The notes: generated by a model from the sequence alone, not told the origin. A stretch of 64,000 bases of DNA from an uncultured Aquimarina sp. (GCA_947498935.1 CANMMM010000005.1:124001-188000), one strand, 5' to 3'; shown: positions 26,795 through 35,760, numbered from the stretch's first letter. Numbers and translations: made by a program.

Positions 26795-27136
26795 CTATTT
26801 AGCTGTAATAGCAGGTGTATCAAACGAGATGCCTTCCCACCCAGTACGCATAAAGTTTCTAATATTCTGATGATCTGTAGCTGTAGGGGTATCCACCACA
26901 TCCTTATAATATTCTCCGAAGCAATACAGTGTTTCTTCTTTAGATAACGCTTGTGTTTTTGCAAATGCAAACAACTTACAAGACCCTGAATTTTCCCCTG
27001 CTTTATTCGTTACCGTACCATTCGTAAAGGTAGTAGGCTCAAAATTATAATTTGTATCGACTACTGCCATGGTTTCTGCAAATTCAATCGCAGTTGGCGT
27101 TATTTTTAACTTTTCTAAAAATTGTTGAATCGTCAT
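26795..27136 (-). CDS. HopJ type III effector-like family protein
   Basis: 113 residues, single domain. The sequence matches the HopJ family pattern: IEFAETMAVVDTNYNFEPTTFTNG near the N-terminus, then NSGSCKLFAFAKTQALSKEETLYCFGEYYKDVV and a short C-terminal TDHQNIRNFMRTGW. The family name comes from a Pseudomonas effector, but homologues occur in many bacteria without type III secretion, and no such system is seen here. Function unknown; probably cytoplasmic, as no signal peptide is visible. It lies 11 nt after rsmI on the same strand, at the end of that operon, followed by repeat A4. Confidence 0.85.
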   Translation of the reverse strand: MTIQQFLEKLKITPTAIEFAETMAVVDTNYNFEPTTFTNGTVTNKAGENSGSCKLFAFAKTQALSKEETLYCFGEYYKDVVDTPTATDHQNIRNFMRTGWEGISFDTPAITAK

Positions 27137-27147
27137 TTTCTTAAAAA

Positions 27148-27822
27148 TTATTTATTCTTTCCTGCGACAATGATTACGATTTCTCCTTTAGGCGCTTTCG
27201 CTTCGAAATGCATACATACCGTTGCCACAGTTCCTCGTATTGTTTCTTCGTGTAATTTACTAAGCTCTCTAGACACTGATATAAGCCGATCAGCTCCAAA
27301 AAACTCTTTAAAATGCGTCAATGTTTTCAGTAGCTTATGGGGTGACTCATAAAAAATCATCGTACGCGTTTCTTGTGCTAATACTTGCATACGTGTTTGT
27401 CTTCCTTTTTTGATGGGTAGAAACCCTTCAAACACAAACTTATCATTAGGCAACCCACTATTCACCAATGCAGGTACAAAGGCCGTAGCCCCTGGCAAGC
27501 ACTCTACCGCTATTTCATTGGCTACACAGGCTCTGGTAAGTAAAAACCCTGGATCACTAATTGCAGGAGTACCCGCATCACTAATCATAGCGATCGTAGC
27601 ACCCGCCTGCAATCGACGTATAATCGACTCCGTAGTTTGGTGTTCATTATGCATATGATGGCTTTGCATAGGAGTGGCAATCTCATAGTGCTTGAGCAAT
27701 TTTCCACTAGTGCGGGTGTCTTCTGCCAATATCAAGTCTGCCTCTTTAAGCACTCGAATTGCTCTAAACGTCATATCTTCTAGATTCCCTATCGGAGTGG
27801 GAACAAGGTATAATTTAGCCAT
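27148..27822 (-). CDS. rsmI: 16S rRNA (cytidine-2'-O)-methyltransferase
   Basis: 224 residues; methylates the ribose of C1402 in 16S rRNA with SAM. Seen: LYLVPTPIGNLEDMTFRAIRVL, LILAEDTRTSGKLLKHY, IAMISDAGTPAISDPGFLL (SAM loop), CLPGATAFVPALVNSGLP, FYESPHKLLKTL and ISVSRELSKLHEE, all RsmI family blocks in order. It lacks the C-terminal extension of the E. coli protein (286), as is usual in Bacteroidota. The gene is 3 nt after the DoxX-like gene. Confidence 0.97.
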   Translation of the reverse strand: MAKLYLVPTPIGNLEDMTFRAIRVLKEADLILAEDTRTSGKLLKHYEIATPMQSHHMHNEHQTTESIIRRLQAGATIAMISDAGTPAISDPGFLLTRACVANEIAVECLPGATAFVPALVNSGLPNDKFVFEGFLPIKKGRQTRMQVLAQETRTMIFYESPHKLLKTLTHFKEFFGADRLISVSRELSKLHEETIRGTVATVCMHFEAKAPKGEIVIIVAGKNK

Positions 27823-27825
27823 GTG

Positions 27826-28170
27826 TTACGGTCTTACTTTTTTTCCTATACCATAGGAAATCATCAATGCTAGCATTGCAAAAGTAGACAATCCTACAGA
27901 ATGCCCCGCATAATAATGCGCTAGATTCGCTAATACCAAATCAAAAAAGAAACCTGCATATGCCCACTCTTTCAGCCATCGTATAGGATTCCATACAATC
28001 AGTACTACCCCTAGCACCTTAGCTATAGCCAGCGGAATGACTATATAGGTTGGATACGAAAAGTACTCAAAGAACCCCTTGACCTTTTCTGTATTCAAAA
28101 AATACATTTGTGCCGAATACAGCATAATGCCACACAACACAGTGGTAGCTATCCAATAGATAATTTTCAC
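27826..28170 (-). CDS. DoxX-like family membrane protein
   Basis: 114 residues with four hydrophobic segments covering most of the protein. Typical DoxX-like blocks: MLYSAQMYFLNTEKVKGFFEYFSYPTY, AKVLGVVLIVW and YAGFFFDLVLANLAHYYAG. The family is inner-membrane with no settled reaction. It sits between an acidic hypothetical gene (gap 36 nt) and rsmI (gap 3 nt), all co-directional, so a shared transcript is likely, though no functional link is clear. Confidence 0.85.
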   Translation of the reverse strand: MKIIYWIATTVLCGIMLYSAQMYFLNTEKVKGFFEYFSYPTYIVIPLAIAKVLGVVLIVWNPIRWLKEWAYAGFFFDLVLANLAHYYAGHSVGLSTFAMLALMISYGIGKKVRP

Positions 28171-28206
28171 GTTACGTTTTCTTTTTTTAGTATAACTAAC
28201 AGTGGT

Positions 28207-29100
28207 TTATGACTCGTACTTTCGAGTGATGATCGTCATAAAACGTTCTTCATACTCCTTCTTATCTTGCCAACTATTATAATCTGGTTTCACCATCGAA
28301 TCGATAAAGGCTGTCGCCTCACTTTTGCTATTCAGTGTATTTAATTGCGATAATACCCGATTGTAATCTGTAGAACTCCCCTCGAATAGATGCTTGATAA
28401 ATGCCAATCGATCATTGAGTCCTATATGAATTCCTCTTTTTAATTGCTCATTCAGTGATTTTGGTTTTTCATCTACAGCAGGAGTCGTTTCTGCTGGCTC
28501 TGGAATTACCGGCGCTTCTTCCTCAGCACTTGTAGGAGGTAGTGGTGTTTCTGCTACCTCTGTTGCAGGTATGAATAAGTCTCCAGTGACTCTTTCATTT
28601 ATTTTTTCGATGATCAGCTCGGGTTTAGCAGAAGGTGTTTCTTCTGGTACTAACGTTGCTGTGGGAGCTTCCTCTACTTCTTCTTCTACCACTTGTTCTT
28701 GTGCTATTGCTTTTTGCTCCACTACTTCATCCATCACTGGTTCTGGTTCTTGCGCTACTGCTTCCTGCTCCACTATTTCTTCAGTCACTGGTTGTTCCTC
28801 CACTACTTCCTCAGCGATTTCTAAAACCGTTTGTACTTCTTTCGATGTTTCTGCAACAGGGATTTCTTCTGGTACTACTGGATTAGAAATAATTGCTTCT
28901 TCTGTAGATTCCAAAGCCTGCCGTACCTGTCCTATAGTAGGTTGCGGCCCTGTAAAATGAGCTTCTGCAAAAGCTAAAATCGTCAGTTTCTCATATACAT
29001 TCTTTGCTTCTTCCTGTAATAAAGGGAGGGTAGAACGATCCCCCATCTTTAAAATACGATGTGCAATACTGATCAATTCAGCTTCCAATTTCTTCTTCAT
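28207..29100 (-). CDS. Hypothetical protein with acidic low-complexity linker and conserved termini
   Basis: 297 residues, not assigned to a characterised family. Three parts are visible. Residues 1-70 form a helical N-terminal region (AELISIAHRILKMGDRS, then LLQEEAKNVYEKL). Residues 75-220 are dominated by Glu, Val, Pro, Ala and Thr, with a near-duplicated EIVEQEAVAQE / EVVEQKAIAQE block. Residues 225-297 form a folded-looking C-terminal region (GIHIGLNDRLAFIKHLFEG ... DSMVKPDYNSWQDKKEYEERFM). No signal peptide or membrane helix. The acidic linker is likely disordered. It may be a scaffold or adaptor. It is the first gene of the operon to rsmI and HopJ, divergent from tdk. Confidence 0.7.
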   Translation of the reverse strand: MKKKLEAELISIAHRILKMGDRSTLPLLQEEAKNVYEKLTILAFAEAHFTGPQPTIGQVRQALESTEEAIISNPVVPEEIPVAETSKEVQTVLEIAEEVVEEQPVTEEIVEQEAVAQEPEPVMDEVVEQKAIAQEQVVEEEVEEAPTATLVPEETPSAKPELIIEKINERVTGDLFIPATEVAETPLPPTSAEEEAPVIPEPAETTPAVDEKPKSLNEQLKRGIHIGLNDRLAFIKHLFEGSSTDYNRVLSQLNTLNSKSEATAFIDSMVKPDYNSWQDKKEYEERFMTIITRKYES

Positions 29101-29272
29101 AACTTTCTAATGCGTTTGAGCTATGTTTTTTGTTTTTTAATAAATTTACCAGATCTTTCACCCTTGTTTGATGAGCATATATTGTGATCCTACAACCACA
29201 AATCGTTTATACTCATTCTGTAGACATCATAAGGAGTAAGGATTTGTTTTAATTGACGCTGAAAAATACAAA

Positions 29273-29911
29273 ATGTTTCTCGAAAATACGGTAAATCATA
29301 AAGAGCAATTTGGCTGGATAGAGGTAATCTGTGGTTCTATGTTTTCGGGTAAGACCGAAGAACTGATCCGAAGATTAAAGCGAGCACAATTTGCAAAGCA
29401 AAAAGTAGAAATTTTTAAACCTGCTATCGATGTTCGGTATGACGATGAAATGGTCGTATCGCATGATGCCAATGAAATTAGATCTACCCCTGTACCTGCC
29501 GCTGCTAATATTAGAATTCTAGCCAATACCTGCGATGTAATAGGTATTGACGAAGCACAATTTTTTGACAATGAAATTGTACGTGTATGCAATGATTTAG
29601 CCAATCAGGGCATCCGAGTCATTGTTGCTGGATTGGATATGGATTTTAAAGGAAATCCCTTTGGCCCTATGCCCGCCTTAATGGCTACCGCAGAATATGT
29701 AACCAAAGTACATGCAGTATGCACCAGAACAGGCAATTTAGCACAATTTAGCTACCGAAAATCCCAAAAAGATGATCTCGTGCTACTAGGAGAAAAAGAA
29801 GAATACGAACCCCTAAGTAGGGCTGCTTATTACAAAGCTACATTGAAAGAAAAAATAAACAAGCTAGACGTACAAGATCCCACCACGATTCAAAAACCAT
29901 CTAATGAATAA
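29273..29911 (+). CDS. tdk: Thymidine kinase (type II family)
   Basis: 212 residues; phosphorylates thymidine to dTMP in the salvage pathway. Seen: P-loop [30 protein letters not shown] (catalytic Glu region) and [19 protein letters not shown]. In typical type II kinases four Cys bind structural zinc (CxxC in the lasso and a later CRxC). Here only the first Cys remains ([16 protein letters not shown]), and the later pair reads EPLSRAAYY. The zinc site is therefore degenerate, a trait I believe is common in Bacteroidota Tdk. Overlaps the alr start by 8 nt. Confidence 0.94.
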   Translation: MFLENTVNHKEQFGWIEVICGSMFSGKTEELIRRLKRAQFAKQKVEIFKPAIDVRYDDEMVVSHDANEIRSTPVPAAANIRILANTCDVIGIDEAQFFDNEIVRVCNDLANQGIRVIVAGLDMDFKGNPFGPMPALMATAEYVTKVHAVCTRTGNLAQFSYRKSQKDDLVLLGEKEEYEPLSRAAYYKATLKEKINKLDVQDPTTIQKPSNE

Positions 29912-31016
29912 GGTTACAGAAACAGTATTAGAAATTAATCTAAAGCACCTTACTCATAATTATACCTATCTAAAAAGTAAGCTGCAAGCTGGCGTAAAAA
30001 TATTGACTGTAGTAAAAGCTAATAGCTATGGTAGTGATGCCATCATTATAGCGAATCACCTACAAAAACTAGGTGCAGACTACCTAGCTGTCGCTTATAC
30101 CGCAGAAGGGGTCTCACTTCGTGAATCGGGAATTCAGATTCCGATACTGGTACTACATCCACAACCTACGAATTTCGAAACATTAATCGAATACCGACTT
30201 ACGCCCAATATCTATAGTCTTCGAGTGCTTACTGCGTTTATCGCTATAGCCGAACAAAAACTACAAACGGACTACCCTGTACATATCAAATGTAATACGG
30301 GGCTGAATCGGCTGGGCTTTCATAAAGACACTATTGATACACTACTAGCGACTGTGACAGCTACGAAGGCTATTAAAATCGCTGCTGTTTTCTCGCACTT
30401 AGCAGCTAGTGAAGATCTTAGTGAAGACGTTTTTACCCAACAACAAATTGCTGCATTTCGCTCGATGACCGACACCATCATCGCACGTTTAGGATACCGC
30501 CCTATTTTGCATCAATGCAATACGTCTGGCATTTTAAATTATCCCGAGGCACATTTCGATATGGTACGTACAGGCATCGGATTGTATGGATTCGGTAATG
30601 CTGCACAATACGATACTCGATTAAAACCTATCAGTGCTTTAAAATCAGTAGTATCACAAATTCATACGCTTGCCGCTGGCGAAACTGTAGGCTATAATCG
30701 TGCCTTTATCGCTCAAGAACCTACTCGCACTGCGACTATTCCTATCGGACATGCAGATGGCATTAATAGAATTTATGGACATCGAAAAGGATATGTAACC
30801 ATTCATGGACAAAAAGCATACATCATCGGCAATGTATGTATGGATATGATTATGGTAGATATTACTGCGATAGCTTGTGAAGAAGGAGACGAAGTGATCG
30901 TTTTTGATGCGCAGCATGCTGCAGCTTCCTTAGCAGAAAGTGCTGGAACGATTTCTTATGAATTAATCACTGCTATTTCTGCTCGTGTAAAACGAGTCGT
31001 TATCGATGATATTTGA
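29904..31016 (+). CDS. alr: Alanine racemase
   Basis: 370 residues; PLP enzyme converting L- to D-alanine for peptidoglycan. Seen: [16 protein letters not shown] (PLP-binding Lys), [40 protein letters not shown] (PLP phosphate and ring contacts), [25 protein letters not shown] (catalytic Tyr) and [15 protein letters not shown]. It starts within the last codons of tdk (8-nt overlap), giving translational coupling. Confidence 0.97.
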   Translation: MNKVTETVLEINLKHLTHNYTYLKSKLQAGVKILTVVKANSYGSDAIIIANHLQKLGADYLAVAYTAEGVSLRESGIQIPILVLHPQPTNFETLIEYRLTPNIYSLRVLTAFIAIAEQKLQTDYPVHIKCNTGLNRLGFHKDTIDTLLATVTATKAIKIAAVFSHLAASEDLSEDVFTQQQIAAFRSMTDTIIARLGYRPILHQCNTSGILNYPEAHFDMVRTGIGLYGFGNAAQYDTRLKPISALKSVVSQIHTLAAGETVGYNRAFIAQEPTRTATIPIGHADGINRIYGHRKGYVTIHGQKAYIIGNVCMDMIMVDITAIACEEGDEVIVFDAQHAAASLAESAGTISYELITAISARVKRVVIDDI

Positions 31017-31120
31017 TTTTTGTCGATAAAAACTATACTTTTTTAAACCTTATTTTTATTTGACTTCTTTTTTTTCCGTATTTTGTAATTACTAAATCAC
31101 TAACTAAATAAAAAATAATC

Positions 31121-31525
31121 ATGCTTAAAGAATTTAAAGAGTTTATCATGACTGGTAACGTAATTGATTTTGCGGTAGCAGTAATCATGGCGGGGGCACT
31201 AGGCGCCGTAATCAAAGGATTTGTAGATAACATCGCAATGCCTTTTGTAGGATACTTTACAGGAGGAATCGACTTTGCAGACTTACATGTCGCTATGGAT
31301 GGTAAAGAATATGCTACTGTAGCTGCTGCCAAAGAAGCCGGAGGCGCTGTTATCGCATACGGGATATGGATCAATACGATTATCAACTTAATCATCGTAG
31401 GATTTATCATGTTCTTAATCGTAAAAGCGTATAACAAAACTAAAAAACCAGTAGAACCTGCTGCACCAGCTGGTCCTTCTGATAATGATTTACTTGCTGA
31501 AATCAGAGATCTATTAAAGAAGTAA
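31121..31525 (+). CDS. mscL: Large-conductance mechanosensitive channel
   Basis: 134 residues. N-terminal amphipathic helix MLKEFKEFIMTGN, then TM1 VIDFAVAVIMAGALGAVIKGFVDNI, a periplasmic loop, TM2 IWINTIINLIIVGFIMFLIVKAYN, a Pro/Ala linker and the C-terminal bundle helix NDLLAEIRDLLKK. This is the full MscL plan. It opens under membrane tension to release solutes on osmotic downshock. It has its own transcript: about 100 bp after alr, with a terminator at 31580-31614. Confidence 0.97.
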   Translation: MLKEFKEFIMTGNVIDFAVAVIMAGALGAVIKGFVDNIAMPFVGYFTGGIDFADLHVAMDGKEYATVAAAKEAGGAVIAYGIWINTIINLIIVGFIMFLIVKAYNKTKKPVEPAAPAGPSDNDLLAEIRDLLKK

Positions 31526-31579
31526 TCATCATAGACTTGCATTATCTATAGCTACCGCTATACTATACATATGTCTCAA

Positions 31580-31614
31580 TAAACCACTCAAGAAATTGGG
31601 TGGTTATTTTTTTC
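31580..31614 (+). terminator. Rho-independent terminator of mscL
   Basis: Stem aaccactcaa / ttgggtggtt with a gaaa tetraloop followed by eight T residues, 55 nt after the mscL stop. Confidence 0.85.
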
Positions 31615-31733
31615 AATTTGTTTACTATTTAACAAAAAGTTATAAATCAATATAATTTGACATATAACAATGGTGCTTACAAAAATTATTCTCAAATTTG
31701 CTGAAATGATATAATTCACTGATTTTTGTAACT

Positions 31734-31894
31734 GAAGTTCTTTAAACTTTTTTGATTTCAGCGAAAAACTAAGATTTTGTGATCAAATACAGTGATTTTT
31801 TTGTTGCATAGCAGCGCTATGGGACTCAAAAATTACAAAATTTGAGTGCAAAAGATCGTTTTTATAGCAAATTGAAAAAAGTTTAAATAACTTC
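31734..31894 (-). repeat. Family B MITE-like element, copy B3 (full length, 161 bp)
   Basis: Opposite orientation to B2. Starts gaagttctttaaac and ends gtttaaataacttc, with cttttttgatttcagcgaaa and gtttttatagcaaattg inside and the centre catagcagcgctatggg. Ends 28 bp before the asd start codon. The trinucleotide act flanks both sides, a possible short target duplication. Confidence 0.88.
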
Positions 31895-31922
31895 ACTATA
31901 AAAGTCACTAATAATAAAGGAA

Positions 31923-32915
31923 ATGAAAGTAGCTGTAGTAGGTGCCACTGGTTTAGTAGGTACTGTAATGTTAAAAGTATTAGAAGAGCGTAATTTTCCA
32001 GTAACAGAATTGATTCCTGTTGCATCGGAACGATCTGTAGGTAAAAAAATTACCTATAAAAATGCTGAGTACTCTGTAGTAGGACTCGAAACCGCAGTGG
32101 GAATGAAACCTGATGTTGCTTTGTTTTCTGCTGGAGGAAGCACTTCTCTAGAATGGGCTCCAAAATTTGCAGAAGCTGGAATAACAGTCATCGATAATTC
32201 ATCGGCTTGGCGAATGGACCCTACTAAGAAATTAGTCGTTCCTGAAATCAATGCACATGAGCTTACTGCTACGGATAAAATCATCGCTAATCCTAACTGC
32301 TCTACGATACAGCTAGTAATGGCTTTAGGTCCATTGCATAAAAAATACAACATCAATCGTGTGATTATTTCTACCTACCAATCTATTACGGGTACTGGTG
32401 TAAAAGCTGTACAGCAGTTAGAAAATGAGTATGTAGGAGAAAAAGGAGAAATGGCGTATCCATATCCTATCCACAGAAACGCTATCCCTCATTGCGATGT
32501 ATTCCAAGAAAATGGATATACTAAAGAGGAGATGAAACTGGTAAATGAGACACAAAAGATTCTAGATGATCGTACAATTGCAGTTACTGCTACTGCAATC
32601 AGAATCCCTGTAGTGGGTGGACATAGTGAGAGCATAAATATCGAATTTGACAAGGAATTTGTAGAAAGTGATGTTCGCGAACTATTAGCCAATACTGATG
32701 GAGTTACTGTACAGGACAATCCTGAGACGAATACCTATCCTATGCCTATTTATGCAGAGGGTAAAAATGATGTATTCGTAGGAAGAATTAGAAGAGATCA
32801 CTCTAGAGAAAACGCTCTTAATATGTGGGTAGTAGCTGATAACTTGCGTAAAGGTGCTGCTACCAATGCGGTACAAATCGGAGAGTACCTATATGCTAAT
32901 AAATTAATCGGATAA
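31923..32915 (+). CDS. asd: Aspartate-semialdehyde dehydrogenase
   Basis: 330 residues; NADPH-dependent reduction of aspartyl phosphate to the semialdehyde for lysine/DAP, threonine and methionine synthesis. Seen: VAVVGATGLVGTVMLKVLEERNFP (Rossmann GxxGxxG), FSAGGSTS, the catalytic Cys in ANPNCSTIQLV, the active-site His in VVGGHSESINIEF and VGRIRRDHS. A good ribosome binding site (ataaaggaa) precedes the ATG. Repeat B3 ends 28 bp upstream, so either the promoter lies in or beyond the element, or the element is transcribed as leader. Confidence 0.97.
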   Translation: MKVAVVGATGLVGTVMLKVLEERNFPVTELIPVASERSVGKKITYKNAEYSVVGLETAVGMKPDVALFSAGGSTSLEWAPKFAEAGITVIDNSSAWRMDPTKKLVVPEINAHELTATDKIIANPNCSTIQLVMALGPLHKKYNINRVIISTYQSITGTGVKAVQQLENEYVGEKGEMAYPYPIHRNAIPHCDVFQENGYTKEEMKLVNETQKILDDRTIAVTATAIRIPVVGGHSESINIEFDKEFVESDVRELLANTDGVTVQDNPETNTYPMPIYAEGKNDVFVGRIRRDHSRENALNMWVVADNLRKGAATNAVQIGEYLYANKLIG

Positions 32916-33001
32916 AGATGTAATCAGCACAATCAGTCTAATTGTGCGTGTACAACATAGTTTTGATGTGTTTTTTTAAACAAAAATGCATCTCATAATA
33001 T

Positions 33002-33032
33002 AAAAAGACCTCTTATTGTAAGGGGTTTTTTT
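33002..33032 (+). terminator. Likely terminator of asd
   Basis: Stem acctctta / taaggggt (one G-T pair and tight loop) flanked by an A run and seven T residues, about 90 nt after the asd stop. Confidence 0.6.
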
Positions 33033-33067
33033 GTGAAGTGGTTTCTCTGTTTTTTCAACGATTTTTT

Positions 33068-33155
33068 GCGTTAGGGATAGCAGTGGAAATCCCACAGCAC
33101 GACGATAGGAGGGCGAGGAATTGGAACGGATAGCCCGACCCTTGTGGTAACGCCC
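33068..33155 (+). repeat. Family A dispersed repeat, copy A5 (core type I)
   Basis: 88 bp from GCGTTAGGGATAGCAG to GGTAACGCCC with the type I core. It lies between the asd terminator and the symporter gene, 20 bp from the symporter stop codon. Confidence 0.87.
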
Positions 33156-33175
33156 AAATGATACATACACTAAAG

Positions 33176-34990
33176 CTACTTCATGAGATTCTTTCCTATT
33201 TTTTTCCACACGCTGATCAGTGCTATAATTGCAATACTAGTGATCGCTCCTACGATCAGTGATCGCGTATAGGCTCCGTAAATGATATAGCCTGTGGTAA
33301 ATAACACGCCATAAACAGCTATACATCCTAACAGCATAGCTACAATACCTAGCGGAACTGTCCATGAGGTCTCCGTGGCTATTGTACCATGGCTGATCGA
33401 CGCTTTGTCTAGTACCTTTTTCCACCCAGGGCCTCCAGGTTGTGTCCGTTTATAAAAGGCTATTAATTTTTCGTCTGTATCGGGTGGCGTTAGATAGGTG
33501 ACTAATACCCATAATATAGTAGTGGTAAGGACGACTAGAGGGATGTCTGCCCATGCAGGGAATATACCTTCTTGTGTCTCACTACCGAATAAAAAGGTAT
33601 TTATTGTAGGGATCACGACCAGTAATGAGATGATTCCTGAGGAAAACATGGCTGTAATTTCGCTCCAGGCATTGATACGCCACCAAAACCATCGCAATAT
33701 AAAAATCAGACCCGTACCAGCTCCAAACATAATGATATAGGTAAATATCTGCGAGGCACTACTTAATGTCAATGCTAATAAGACGCTGAATAGCATCAAT
33801 ACTAGGGTAGCAATTCTACCTACACCTACCAGTTCTTTTTCGGAAGGGTTCTCTTTTAACTGTTTATATACATCATTCACTAAATAAGAGGCTCCCCAAT
33901 TAAGATGGGTAGAGATACTAGACATATAGGCTGCTATCAGCGAAGCGACTACAATCCCTAATAAACCACTTGGTAATTTGGTGAGCATGGCTGGATATGC
34001 TAAATCGTGCCCTAATTTATCTGGGGTAACATCTGGAAAAGCTGCTTGTATACTGGCTAAATCCGGAAATACAATCAGTGATGCTAATGCTACCAATATC
34101 CATGGCCATGGACGTAATGCATAGTGCATACAGTTAAAAAAGAAAGTAGCACCTATGGCATGATCTTCGTTTTTAGCAGCTAGCATTCGCTGTGCTACAT
34201 AGCCACCACCGCCTGGTTCTGCACCTGGATACCAGGAACTCCACCACTGTACTGCTAGTGGAATGATGAGTAAGGTAATCATGGCTTTGGTATCTGAGAA
34301 TTCGGGTAATAGATGTATTTTATTCGCTACATTGGGATGGGTAATGAGGTTACTAAGTCCATTGACTTCTGGCAAATTCACACAATAATAAGCGGCACCT
34401 ATGGCGCCAATCATGGCTACAAAGAACAGTAAGAAATCCGAATAGACGACTCCTTTAAATCCTCCTAATGCACTGAAGATAACGGTCACCACTGCTGCAT
34501 ACCCCACTGTTTCACCAGCTGAAAGCCCTAACATAACTTGCCCTATCTTGATAGCTGCTAGTGTAATACCCGACATGGCCAACACATTAAATACGAGTCC
34601 TAGGTATACGGATCTAAAAATGCGTAAAAAACGAGCGGGTTTGCCTGAGTAGCGCAATTCATAAAACTCCATATCGGTCTGCACATTAGAGCGCCTCCAT
34701 AATCTGGCATATACAAATACGGTGAGTAATCCCGTGAGTAAGAATGCCCACCATAACCAATTCCCTGCGACTCCTTTTTGTCTCACTAAATCGGTAACCA
34801 AATTAGGGGTATCGGTAGAGAATGTGGTCGCTACCATAGAGAAACCTAATAACCACCAAGGCATATTACGCCCTGAAAGGAAATAAGCTGCTGCATTTTT
34901 TCCTGATTTTTTGGCGACTAAAATACCTATGGATAATGTAGCTACAAAAAAAGTGATGATGATAGAGTAATCGAGTGTGCTTAGTATCAT
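33176..34990 (-). CDS. Sodium:solute symporter (SSS family)
   Basis: 604 residues with about 13-15 membrane helices. The N-terminal half follows the SSS pattern: DYSIIITFFVATLSIGILVAKKSGKNAAAYFLSGRNMPWWLLGFSMVATTFSTDTPN, with helix-1 and Ser/Thr residues that bind Na+ in this fold. The later LLGIVVASLIAAYMSSISTHLNWGASYLVNDVYK is the family's helix-8 signature with conserved Ser. It couples Na+ entry to uptake of a small solute. Substrate (sugar, amino acid, pantothenate or other) cannot be told from sequence, and no catabolic gene is adjacent. Monocistronic. Repeat A5 follows its stop. Confidence 0.93.
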   Translation of the reverse strand: MILSTLDYSIIITFFVATLSIGILVAKKSGKNAAAYFLSGRNMPWWLLGFSMVATTFSTDTPNLVTDLVRQKGVAGNWLWWAFLLTGLLTVFVYARLWRRSNVQTDMEFYELRYSGKPARFLRIFRSVYLGLVFNVLAMSGITLAAIKIGQVMLGLSAGETVGYAAVVTVIFSALGGFKGVVYSDFLLFFVAMIGAIGAAYYCVNLPEVNGLSNLITHPNVANKIHLLPEFSDTKAMITLLIIPLAVQWWSSWYPGAEPGGGGYVAQRMLAAKNEDHAIGATFFFNCMHYALRPWPWILVALASLIVFPDLASIQAAFPDVTPDKLGHDLAYPAMLTKLPSGLLGIVVASLIAAYMSSISTHLNWGASYLVNDVYKQLKENPSEKELVGVGRIATLVLMLFSVLLALTLSSASQIFTYIIMFGAGTGLIFILRWFWWRINAWSEITAMFSSGIISLLVVIPTINTFLFGSETQEGIFPAWADIPLVVLTTTILWVLVTYLTPPDTDEKLIAFYKRTQPGGPGWKKVLDKASISHGTIATETSWTVPLGIVAMLLGCIAVYGVLFTTGYIIYGAYTRSLIVGAITSIAIIALISVWKKIGKNLMK

Positions 34991-35149
34991 GAATTATGTA
35001 TGTATAGGGCTACTAGTGTTATTACAAAACAGCGTACATACATTCTCTCTCATAGTTATATTGAATATACTAGCTAGCTAAAAATGATTCGTTATAGCAA
35101 TATAGCAATCCTATATGAAAAAAAGTACTACAATGAGCCGTAAAAAAAG

Positions 35150-35282
35150 CAACCCCTAAGGTTAACTACTCCTTAGGGGTCTAAATTGAAACTTAATTAT
35201 AATATTTAACACAAACTCAACTTATACATAATTATGATCGTTTCAATTTTTTCGGTTTATATTGGTTATTCATTTACGATGC
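35150..35282 (-). ncRNA. Candidate small RNA 2 (homologous to the site at 15.4 kb)
   Basis: Minus-strand region of about 130 nt ending in the hairpin cccctaagg ... ccttagggg (35156-35181) followed by T residues. Shares aligned blocks with the 15.4 kb site: ttaac, attatga, ttttcggt and a following ggtta segment at nearly the same spacing. An internal long-range pairing (aaattgaaac with gtttcaattt) is visible. A weak -7 box TATCTTAG lies at 35282-35289 without a good -33. Located in the 770-bp gap between the metal-cluster lipoprotein and the symporter gene. Confidence 0.35.
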
Positions 35283-35309
35283 TAAGATAAGTTCATTTGC
35301 TCAACAAAT

Positions 35310-35690
35310 CTTAAAAAAATTGCTCACTTAGAAATATTTAACAATACTGTAATATCTTACAGAAATCATTGTTATTAAGGGACTAAAAATTAACTTTTGC
35401 AACACATATATGCATCATTATTCATTTTTATTAACATATTGTTATGCTCAATTTTCCCTAAAATAAATTTTCTATATTATTTCTAATAAATGATGATCAA
35501 AGTTCATACCAATTCGTCTTTTAAACCGTCTTTTTTACGAAAAAAGTGCCTTATGAGCAATCCATATAGTCGTTGGTAATTATTCGTTATACATACTTTT
35601 TTATATCAATAACATATGCAGTTATCAGACATGGTATCGTTGCTTTTTTTTAGAAACTGTAATCAAGTTTTGAGTAGTATCGTTTGTAAT
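35310..35690. other. AT-rich intergenic stretch, nothing recognised
   Basis: No ORF with coding character, no family A or B repeat, and no strong hairpin beyond a short ctgtaa ... ttacag palindrome near 35348. It separates the candidate RNA from the terminator of the lipoprotein gene. Confidence 0.5.
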
Positions 35691-35699
35691 AAATACAGT

Positions 35700-35741
35700 A
35701 AAACTCTCTAGATAATTATAAATTACCAATAGAGAGTTTTA
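35700..35741 (-). terminator. Terminator after the metal-cluster lipoprotein gene
   Basis: Stem aaaactctct / agagagtttt with a loop of about 21 nt, and a T run on the minus strand, 20 nt beyond the lipoprotein stop. It would end the transcript of the small His/Cys protein, receptor and lipoprotein. Confidence 0.65.
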
Positions 35742-35760
35742 GTTTTATGAGTGCTTTTTA

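Noticed and set aside
28571-28960. Long plus-strand ORFs antisense to the acidic hypothetical gene
   Set aside because: Low-complexity Ser/Thr or Leu translation produced by the reverse of Glu/Val/Pro codons; no start region or family similarity.
31079-31085. TAttTTG box before mscL as a promoter
   Set aside because: It is one base short of the TAnnTTTG consensus, and the upstream TTTG is at 16 bp, below the usual spacing, so it is not listed as a feature.
31033-31542. 169-codon minus-strand ORF opposite mscL
   Set aside because: mscL is certain on the plus strand by full-length family match; the antisense frame is a shadow.
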